A stretch of 64,000 nt of DNA from Caulobacteraceae bacterium (lineage in GTDB: Bacteria; Pseudomonadota; Alphaproteobacteria; Caulobacterales; Caulobacteraceae). The stretch is taken from assembly GCA_019695035.1 (NCBI GenBank), contig JAIBAU010000014.1:1-64000 (forward strand). Direction: 5' to 3'. The position numbers were made by a program, and so were the translations under genes. Under the pieces are notes generated by a model. The model saw nothing but the letters and a program-made list of their open reading frames with translations. It was not told where the DNA came from and ran no database searches. Position 1 is the stretch's first letter. Each line of letters opens with the position of its first letter. Below are positions 57,896-64,000 of this stretch, one piece after another.

Positions 57896-58792
57896 TCAGA
57901 CACCCGCGTGTCGGTCGCCGCGCATCAGTCGCCGACAGATTTCGTCCAGCTGCTCAAGCGTTGCGTACCGGACCGTGATTTCGCCCTTCCCGCCGCGATC
58001 CTTCAAGGCGACCTCAAGGCCAAGGGCTTCCGCGAGGTCCTGTTCGAGCGCCAGGGTGTCTGCATTGGACGCTTTCTGGGCTCCCGGTTTCCTCTCTGCT
58101 CGGGCCGTTGGCGCGGCGGCCAGCGCCTCGGCCTGACGGACATTCAGTCCGCCGGCCACGATCTTGTCGGCCAAGGCGCCCGGATCCGCGGCGGAGGCGA
58201 TGGCCCGGGCGTGTCCGGCCGTCAGACGCCCGGCGATCAGGTGGTCGCGAACCTGCTGCGGCATGTCGAGAATGCGAAGGGTGTTGGTCACATGGCTACG
58301 GCTCTTGCCCACGATCTGGGCAAGCTCGTTCTGGTTGTACCCGCCCCGGCTTTGCAGGACCTGGTATCCCATCGCCTCTTCGACAGGGTTGAGGTCGGCG
58401 CGCTGCACGTTCTCGATCATCGCCAGTTCGCTGACCTCTGTGTCTCCGAGGGTGCGAACGATGACCGGCATCTGGTGCAGTCCGGCGAGTTGGGCCGCCC
58501 GCCAGCGACGCTCCCCTGCGACGATCTCGAACTCGTTGTCGGCGCCCTTGCGAGGTCGCACGATGATCGGCTGGATCACGCCACGGGCCCGTATGGAGTC
58601 CGCGAGGGACTGAAGTTCGTCGGCGTCGAAGTGCTTGCGAGGTTGATCGGCGTTCGCCCGGATCAACTCGATCGGGAGGTGACGCACGCCTCCGGCCGAC
58701 GGGGCCGTCGGCGGGGCTACCGGCTGCTCCGCCGTGGCTTCTTCCAGCAGGGCCGACAGGCCTCGTCCGAGTCCACGCTGACGTTCAGTCAT
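57896..58792 (-). CDS. parB: Chromosome partitioning protein ParB
   Basis: ParB binds parS and CTP and spreads as a clamp. The 298-residue protein has GERRWRA (CTP-binding box) near residue 105, ENVQRADLNP near residue 133, and HTH residues (NELAQIVGKSRSHVTNTLRIL). A C-terminal dimerisation segment follows. I used ATG 58792. Two parS sites lie upstream at 62264 and 62315. parA ends 16 bp upstream on the same strand. Confidence 0.96.
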   Translation of the reverse strand: MTERQRGLGRGLSALLEEATAEQPVAPPTAPSAGGVRHLPIELIRANADQPRKHFDADELQSLADSIRARGVIQPIIVRPRKGADNEFEIVAGERRWRAAQLAGLHQMPVIVRTLGDTEVSELAMIENVQRADLNPVEEAMGYQVLQSRGGYNQNELAQIVGKSRSHVTNTLRILDMPQQVRDHLIAGRLTAGHARAIASAADPGALADKIVAGGLNVRQAEALAAAPTARAERKPGAQKASNADTLALEQDLAEALGLEVALKDRGGKGEITVRYATLEQLDEICRRLMRGDRHAGV

Positions 58793-58808
58793 GTTTTTCC
58801 GCTCCTTC

Positions 58809-59672
58809 TCAGGCGGCTTCGCGGCGGCGACGCTCGCGCGACACCACCTCCCGGGCAAGCTTCAGGTAGGCCTGGCTGCCGGCGCATTTCAGATCGTAGA
58901 TCAGGGCGGGCTTCCCGAAGGATGGGGCCTCGGAAACCCTTACGTTCCTTGGAATCTTCGTGTCGTAGACCTTGTCGCCAAAGTGGGCCCTCACATCCTG
59001 CTCCACCTGTGACGAAAGCGAGTTCCGACGATCGAACATGGTCAGCACAATGCCCTGGATCTCCAGTCGCGGATTGAGGCTCGACCGCACCAGGTCCACT
59101 GTCCGCATCAGCTGGGTCAGGCCCTCAAGGGCAAAGAACTCGCACTGCAGCGGAACGAGGACTGCGTCCGCTGCGCTCATCGCGTTTACCGTCAACAGGT
59201 TGAGCGACGGAGGACAGTCAATCAATATATAACTGAAGGCGGTCTGACCCGGCCCTACCTGCTGGTCGGACCGCAGGCGATCGATGGCGTCGCGGAGCCG
59301 AAAGTTCCGGCGCTCCGCGTGGGCCATTTCGATCTCGATCCCTGAAAGGTCGGGGTCGGACGGTACGATCCAGAGCCCCGGGACCGCAGTCTCGACGGCG
59401 GCTTCGGCGGCGCCCCGTCCGTCGACCAGGACATCGTACATGGTCATCTTGCGCGCCGACATCGGCACGCCGAGTCCGGTGGACGCATTGCCCTGCGGAT
59501 CCATGTCAACCAGCAGGACCTTTTCGCCCACCGCGGCCAGGGCGGTGCCGAGATTTATCGCGGTGGTTGTCTTGCCGACGCCGCCCTTCTGGTTGGCCAC
59601 AGAGAGGACGCGAGGAGCCGGGCGGCGAGGGGCTGCCTGCGTGCTGCCGTCGGTTGGAACGTGGTCAGGCAC
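58809..59672 (-). CDS. parA: Chromosome partitioning ATPase ParA
   Basis: ParA is the Walker-type ATPase that moves ParB-parS complexes. The 287-residue protein has a deviant Walker A KGGVGKTT near residue 30, Walker A' LLVDMDPQGN, and IDCPPSLNLL. A short disordered N-terminal tail precedes. It overlaps rsmG by 8 bp and sits directly upstream of parB. Confidence 0.97.
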   Translation of the reverse strand: MPDHVPTDGSTQAAPRRPAPRVLSVANQKGGVGKTTTAINLGTALAAVGEKVLLVDMDPQGNASTGLGVPMSARKMTMYDVLVDGRGAAEAAVETAVPGLWIVPSDPDLSGIEIEMAHAERRNFRLRDAIDRLRSDQQVGPGQTAFSYILIDCPPSLNLLTVNAMSAADAVLVPLQCEFFALEGLTQLMRTVDLVRSSLNPRLEIQGIVLTMFDRRNSLSSQVEQDVRAHFGDKVYDTKIPRNVRVSEAPSFGKPALIYDLKCAGSQAYLKLAREVVSRERRRREAA

Positions 59673-60303
59673 GGGCGAGACTCCGGATGCGGACCACGCG
59701 GCCGCGGTTGTCGGAACGGGAGGGGATGAGATCGGCGTCGAAACGCCAGCGTCGGCGGGCTTCCGCCACCTCGGTCTCCACGCTTTCTCCCTTCAGGAAC
59801 AAGCCTTGCGCGCCAAGGGACAGGTAAGGCCAGGCGAAGCCGAACAGCTTGTCGAGAGGGGCGCAGGCGCGGGCGGTGACCGCGTCCACCCGGAGGCGCA
59901 GGCTTTCGGCGCGCGCGTTGTGCACCTCGGCCGGCAACCCCAGCGCCCGGACGGTCTGCTCGAGGAAGCGGCACCGTTTGGAAAGGCTGTCGATGAGATG
60001 GACCCGCGCGCCCGGTTTTCCCTTGAGTAATATGGCCAGGACGACGCCCGGGAAGCCCGCGCCCGCGCCGAGATCCGCCCAGGTGAGGGCGTCCGGGGCC
60101 AGCGACAAAAGCTGCGCAGAGTCCAGGGCGTGGCGTCGCCAGAACTGAGGCAGGGTGGCCGGGCCAACCAGATTCATGACCTCATTTGTGTCCGCGACGC
60201 GAGCGCGAAAGGCTTCCAGATCAGCCACTTGCGCCGGGGTTGCACCCGTCTCAGCGGCGAACTCCGCAGAACCGTAGTCGAGGAGGGCGGTCTCAGGCGG
60301 CAC
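59665..60303 (-). CDS. rsmG: 16S rRNA methyltransferase RsmG (GidB)
   Basis: RsmG methylates G527 of 16S rRNA with SAM. The 212-residue protein shows the SAM motif [19 protein letters not shown] and the family segment [20 protein letters not shown]. It overlaps mnmG by 11 bp and parA by 8 bp, consistent with a single operon. Confidence 0.95.
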   Translation of the reverse strand: MPPETALLDYGSAEFAAETGATPAQVADLEAFRARVADTNEVMNLVGPATLPQFWRRHALDSAQLLSLAPDALTWADLGAGAGFPGVVLAILLKGKPGARVHLIDSLSKRCRFLEQTVRALGLPAEVHNARAESLRLRVDAVTARACAPLDKLFGFAWPYLSLGAQGLFLKGESVETEVAEARRRWRFDADLIPSRSDNRGRVVRIRSLARA

Positions 60304-62152
60304 GATCGGACCGACGGACGTGGGCGAGGAGGGCAGTCAGAGCGCCGGGGGTGACGCCCTCGATGCGCCCGGCCTGGCCCAGGGTCAGCGGCCGGGCGGC
60401 GGCCAGCTTTTCGCGGCATTCGTTGGAGAGCCCGCCGACCGCGGCATAGTCGAGATCCGTTGGCAGCGTAAGGGATTCCTCGCGACGGAAGGCTTCGACG
60501 TCGGCGGCCTGGCGGTCGAGATAGCCCGCGTAGGCGGCGTCGATCTCGATCTGCTCGGCGACAGGGGCCGGCCAGGTGGAGACCTGCGGCCAGACCCGGG
60601 CGAGGCGATCCAGGGTGACCCCTGGATAGGCCAGCAATTGCAAGAGGTTGCGGCGCTGGCCGTCTTGGGTGACCGTCAAGCCGGCGCGGCCGGCTTCGGC
60701 GGGGGTCAGGGTGAGCTCGCGGGCCTGGCTGCGGGCGGCCGCGAGCGCGGAATCCTTGTCGCTGAAGGCCTTCCAGCGGTCTGCCCCGACCACGCCGAGC
60801 GCCCGGCCGCGGGCCGTGAGGCGCTGATCGGCGTTGTCGGCGCGGAGCAGCAGCCGGAATTCGGCCCGGCTGGTGAACATGCGATAGGGCTCGGTCACGC
60901 CGCGGGTCACGAGGTCGTCGATGAGTACCCCGATATAGGCCTCATCGCGGGCGAAAACGGCCCCTTCACCCCCGGCGGCGGCAAGGGCAGCACTTATTCC
61001 GGCCACAAGACCCTGCGCCCCGGCCTCTTCGTAACCGGTTGTGCCGTTGATCTGTCCCGCCAGGTAGAGACCGGGCAGGCGCCGGACTTCCAGGGTCGGA
61101 TCGAGCTCGCGCGGATCCACGTAGTCGTACTCGATGGCGTAGCCGTAGCGGCGCACCCGGACCTGCTCCAGGCCAACGATGGTGCGCAGGAACAGATCCT
61201 GGGTCTCCTCGGAGACGGACGTCGAGACGCCGTTCGGATAGACGGTGTCGTCGTCCAGCCCCTCAGGCTCGAGGAAGACCTGGTGGGCCGCCTTGTCGGC
61301 GAAGCGCACGACCTTGTCTTCGATGGAGGGACAGTAGCGGGGGCCGCGGCCATCGATGCGGCCGCCGTAGACAGCGCTCTCGTCCAACCGCTCGGCGATG
61401 ATGCGGTGGGTCTCGGCGTTGGTCCAGGTGATGCCGCAGGCGATCTGCGGCACCCGGATACGGTCGGTCAGGAAGGAGAAGGGAACCGGGGCGGCGTCGG
61501 CCGGCTGCATCTCGAGCCGGTCCCAGGCGATGGTGGAGCCGTCGAGGCGGGCGGGTGTGCCGGTCTTCAGGCGGCCCAGGCGCAGTCCCAGTCCGTAGAG
61601 GCGGTCGGAAAGGCCGATGGCGGGCGCGTCGCCGACCCGTCCGGCCGGGATCCGACGGTCCCCCAGATGGATCACACCCTTGAGGAAGGTGCCGGTCGTC
61701 AGCACCACCCGGCCGGCGCGGTAGACGTCGCCGGCGGCGCCGACCACCCCGACGCAGCGGCCGTCCTCAACCAAGAGGTCCTCCACCGCCTCAGGCCGCA
61801 CGGTGAGGTTCGGCGTGGCGGCCATCTCGGCCTGCATGGCCTCGCGGTAGAGCCGGCGGTCGATCTGGGCGCGGGGGCCGCGGACCGCCGGACCCTTGGA
61901 CCGGTTGAGCATACGGAACTGGATGCCAGAGAGGTCGGCGAGGCGGCCCATGACCCCGTCGAGGGCGTCAATCTCGCGGACGAGGTGTCCCTTCCCCAGA
62001 CCGCCGATGGCCGGGTTGCAGGACATTTCTCCAATGGTTTCGAGCTTGTGGGTCAGGAGCAGGGTTCGGGCGCCGACGCGCGCTGAGGCCGCCGCAGCCT
62101 CGCAGCCGGCGTGTCCCCCTCCGATCACGATGACGTCCCAACTGTGGGCCAC
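60293..62152 (-). CDS. mnmG: tRNA uridine-5-carboxymethylaminomethyl enzyme MnmG (GidA)
   Basis: With MnmE, this FAD protein modifies the wobble uridine of several tRNAs. The 619-residue chain has the FAD motif [12 protein letters not shown] near residue 10, catalytic-cysteine-containing segments ([20 protein letters not shown]) and the C-terminal helical MnmE-interacting domain. It is the gene after the two parS sites and heads mnmG-rsmG-parA-parB. Confidence 0.97.
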   Translation of the reverse strand: MAHSWDVIVIGGGHAGCEAAAASARVGARTLLLTHKLETIGEMSCNPAIGGLGKGHLVREIDALDGVMGRLADLSGIQFRMLNRSKGPAVRGPRAQIDRRLYREAMQAEMAATPNLTVRPEAVEDLLVEDGRCVGVVGAAGDVYRAGRVVLTTGTFLKGVIHLGDRRIPAGRVGDAPAIGLSDRLYGLGLRLGRLKTGTPARLDGSTIAWDRLEMQPADAAPVPFSFLTDRIRVPQIACGITWTNAETHRIIAERLDESAVYGGRIDGRGPRYCPSIEDKVVRFADKAAHQVFLEPEGLDDDTVYPNGVSTSVSEETQDLFLRTIVGLEQVRVRRYGYAIEYDYVDPRELDPTLEVRRLPGLYLAGQINGTTGYEEAGAQGLVAGISAALAAAGGEGAVFARDEAYIGVLIDDLVTRGVTEPYRMFTSRAEFRLLLRADNADQRLTARGRALGVVGADRWKAFSDKDSALAAARSQARELTLTPAEAGRAGLTVTQDGQRRNLLQLLAYPGVTLDRLARVWPQVSTWPAPVAEQIEIDAAYAGYLDRQAADVEAFRREESLTLPTDLDYAAVGGLSNECREKLAAARPLTLGQAGRIEGVTPGALTALLAHVRRSDRAA

Positions 62153-62263
62153 GTCTCAGCTCCGACGAAAAACGCCCCCAAGACGATCGTGGCCGATGGT
62201 CCGAAGGGCGTCAGGTATGACCCGAGGTATACCGCAGACGACCCGGGCTAGCCAGCGCGACAA

Positions 62264-62279
62264 TGTTTCACGTGAAACA
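62264..62279. promoter_or_regulatory. parS centromere site 1
   Basis: TGTTTCACGTGAAACA is a perfect 16-bp palindrome identical to the consensus parS. It lies 112 bp upstream of the mnmG start. ParB is encoded nearby. Confidence 0.97.
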
Positions 62280-62314
62280 TGACCACTAGGTACGTCTCAC
62301 GACAAGATCGGTCG

Positions 62315-62330
62315 TGTTTCACGTGAAACA
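62315..62330. promoter_or_regulatory. parS centromere site 2
   Basis: A second TGTTTCACGTGAAACA, 51 bp from the first centre to centre, immediately beside the mnmE stop codon (62331-62333). Confidence 0.97.
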
Positions 62331-63680
62331 TCATTTGCCGATGCAGAAGCTGGCGAACACGACGTCCAGGATATCCTCGGCGTCGACGCGGCCGGCCACG
62401 CGACCAAGCGCTCGCCCGGCCAGACGCAGATCTTCGGCCGCCAGTTCCGCCTGGTCGAGGATCCGGGCGGCGCGGGCCACGTGGCCGTGCGCCTCCGCCA
62501 GGCGCAATCGGTGCCTTTCGCGCGTCACCGCGGGGAAGTCCACGCCCGAAAGCGCTGAAACCACACGCTGCCGGAGCAGGGCGTCCAGCGATTGGACGCC
62601 GTCGTCGGCCGCCGTCGAAGTCTCGATCACCCGCACATCGCGGCCCCGCAGCCAGGCTTCGGCCGCGGAGCGATCCCACCCCAGCGGCCGATCGCTCTTG
62701 TTCAGCACGGCCACGTCCCCGTCCCGCACCAGATCCAGCGCCTCTTTCCATGAGCCGTCCGCGGCGGAAGCGTCGATCACCCACAGGCGCAGGGCCGCCG
62801 CATCGGCCCAGGCGCGGGCCCTGCGCACCCCCTCGGCCTCGATCCGGTTGGCGGTCTCGCGCACTCCAGCCGTATCGGCCAGGACCACCCGATAGCCTTC
62901 GAGGGTCAGGCTGGCCTCGATGACATCCCGCGTAGTGCCGGGCTCCTCGGTGACGATGGCCGCCTCGCGCCGGACCAAGGCGTTGAACAGGCTGGACTTG
63001 CCCGCGTTGGGCGCTCCGATGACCGCGATGCGCCAGCCGTCGCGGACCCGCTCGCCCCGGGCGGAATCGGCCAGGGCCGCCTCGAGTTCGGTCCGCAGCC
63101 GCTCCACCGGCGGCCGCGCGCGCTCGGCCACGGCCGCCGGCAAGTCCTCGTCGGGAAAATCAATGGCCGCTTCCAGGAAGGCGAGAGCCTCGACCAGCAA
63201 CGCGCGCCACGCGGCGTAACGGCGCGCCAGGGCGCCGCCGAGCTGCTCCAGGGCCTGGGACCGCTGGGCCTCGGTCTCGGCGTCGACAAGATCGGCCACC
63301 GCCTCCGCCTGGCTGAGATCGAGCCGGCCGTTCTGGAAGGCGCGACGGGTGAATTCGCCGGGCTCGGCCGGCCGCGCCCCGCGCGCCGCAAGGTCCGCCA
63401 GCACGGCCTCGACGACGGCCCGACCGCCGTGAAGGTGCAACTCCACGCAGTCCTCACCCGTGTAGCTGCCCGGGCCGGGCAACCACAGCACCAGTGCGTC
63501 GTCGAGACGCCGCCCGTCCTGGCCCGTCAACCGCCGCAGGCTCGCGCGCCGGGGCGGAGCGAGGTCTCCGCAAAGCCCGGTCAGGATCGCATCCACCCCC
63601 TGGCCCGACAGACGGACGACCGCGACGGCCGCGCGGCCGGGCGCAGTGGCCAGGGCGTAGATCGGGTGGGAGGGGGTCAC
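62331..63680 (-). CDS. mnmE: tRNA modification GTPase MnmE (TrmE)
   Basis: MnmE is the GTPase partner of MnmG. The 449-residue protein has the N-terminal formyl-THF-binding dimerisation domain, the G domain ([34 protein letters not shown]) and the C-terminal FCIGK motif. The stop is contiguous with parS site 2. DUF6489 gene lies 25 bp upstream on the same strand. Confidence 0.97.
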   Translation of the reverse strand: MTPSHPIYALATAPGRAAVAVVRLSGQGVDAILTGLCGDLAPPRRASLRRLTGQDGRRLDDALVLWLPGPGSYTGEDCVELHLHGGRAVVEAVLADLAARGARPAEPGEFTRRAFQNGRLDLSQAEAVADLVDAETEAQRSQALEQLGGALARRYAAWRALLVEALAFLEAAIDFPDEDLPAAVAERARPPVERLRTELEAALADSARGERVRDGWRIAVIGAPNAGKSSLFNALVRREAAIVTEEPGTTRDVIEASLTLEGYRVVLADTAGVRETANRIEAEGVRRARAWADAAALRLWVIDASAADGSWKEALDLVRDGDVAVLNKSDRPLGWDRSAAEAWLRGRDVRVIETSTAADDGVQSLDALLRQRVVSALSGVDFPAVTRERHRLRLAEAHGHVARAARILDQAELAAEDLRLAGRALGRVAGRVDAEDILDVVFASFCIGK

Positions 63681-63705
63681 GAAACCAGGCTTCAGAGGCC
63701 GGATG

Positions 63706-63954
63706 CTACTTCTTGCCGCCCGGCATGGCGCCGGTCGCGGCGGCCGTCATCATCTGACGGAACTGGTCGGTGGCCTGCATGCCGAAGCTCGTCCAGGCCT
63801 TCATCATCTCTTCCGGCTGCATGGCGGCGAGATTGGCGTCCATGCGACGCTGCATTTCGGCGACCATGTGGTCGTTCAGCGGGGTCACATCCGGCAAGCC
63901 GAGGAAGGCGCGGGCCTCCACCGGGGTGCAGTCGATCTCGATCTTGACATTCAT
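63706..63954 (-). CDS. DUF6489 family protein
   Basis: The 82-residue protein starts at ATG 63954 as [23 protein letters not shown]. It then has helical segments ([39 protein letters not shown]) and ends PGGKK. This matches what I recall of the small, uncharacterised alphaproteobacterial DUF6489 family. It precedes mnmE by 25 bp and may share its transcript. Function unknown. Confidence 0.82.
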   Translation of the reverse strand: MNVKIEIDCTPVEARAFLGLPDVTPLNDHMVAEMQRRMDANLAAMQPEEMMKAWTSFGMQATDQFRQMMTAAATGAMPGGKK

Positions 63955-64000
63955 CGCGGCGCCCAATCCCTCTTTGCCGCGCCCGACGGGGCGCTCTCGT

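Overview
The window is a GC-rich, gene-dense chromosomal segment of an alphaproteobacterium, most likely from the Caulobacterales (Caulobacter/Phenylobacterium type). I base this on several markers. The parB-parA-rsmG-mnmG-mnmE block carries two perfect parS sites. There is a FzlA-like GST-fold protein with the YDDLDF tail, an NtrZ-type periplasmic protein, and an AmpG gene next to a ShkA-like soluble hybrid kinase. LexA and sigma-54 promoter elements are of the alphaproteobacterial kind. The parS sites suggest the right end lies near the replication origin. There are no insertion sequences, phage genes, CRISPR arrays or rRNA genes. One tRNA (Leu, CAG) is present.

Layout. 1-6.5 kb: membrane and stress proteins, rimO, an ammonium transporter with a sigma-54 promoter, a hydrolase and a sugar-type acyltransferase. 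6.6-18.8 kb: nadE, a GNAT protein, ilvA, an FKBP lipoprotein, queG, a FzlA-like protein, a cation efflux gene, a citrate-synthase-fold protein that has lost its catalytic histidines, uppP and an NDUFA9-type reductase. 19-21.8 kb: tRNA-Leu, rnd and lptC-lptA-lptB (LPS export). 21.8-27.3 kb: a four-gene cassette of three different sulfotransferases and a fused adenylation/carrier/SGNH protein, sitting between lptB and rpoN. 27.4-30.3 kb: rpoN-hpf-ptsN. 30.3-39.3 kb: a heat-shock pair, glnD, mutS and maeB. 39.4-46.3 kb: a DUF4168-type protein, ampG, a ShkA-like kinase, comM under a LexA box, and marC. 46.3-53.5 kb: pyrF, a CenR-like regulator, an L,D-transpeptidase-domain protein, yggS, a ThiE/TenI-like protein, ntrZ and a DUF3576 lipoprotein. 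53.6-64 kb: leuS-lptE-holA facing the parAB operon.

Connections. Nitrogen and sigma-54 control recurs (rpoN, ptsN, glnD, sigma-54-driven amt, ntrZ, and a ShkA-like kinase whose Caulobacter counterpart feeds a sigma-54 activator). Envelope assembly recurs too (lptABC, lptE, uppP, ampG, CenR-like regulator, acyltransferase).

The best candidate for an undescribed system is the cassette at 21.8-27.3 kb. Its central protein resembles DltA, DltC and DltD fused into one chain, without DltB and without membrane segments, and it is surrounded by sulfotransferases. It interrupts the usual lptB-rpoN neighbourhood. Its chemistry cannot be assigned from sequence alone.
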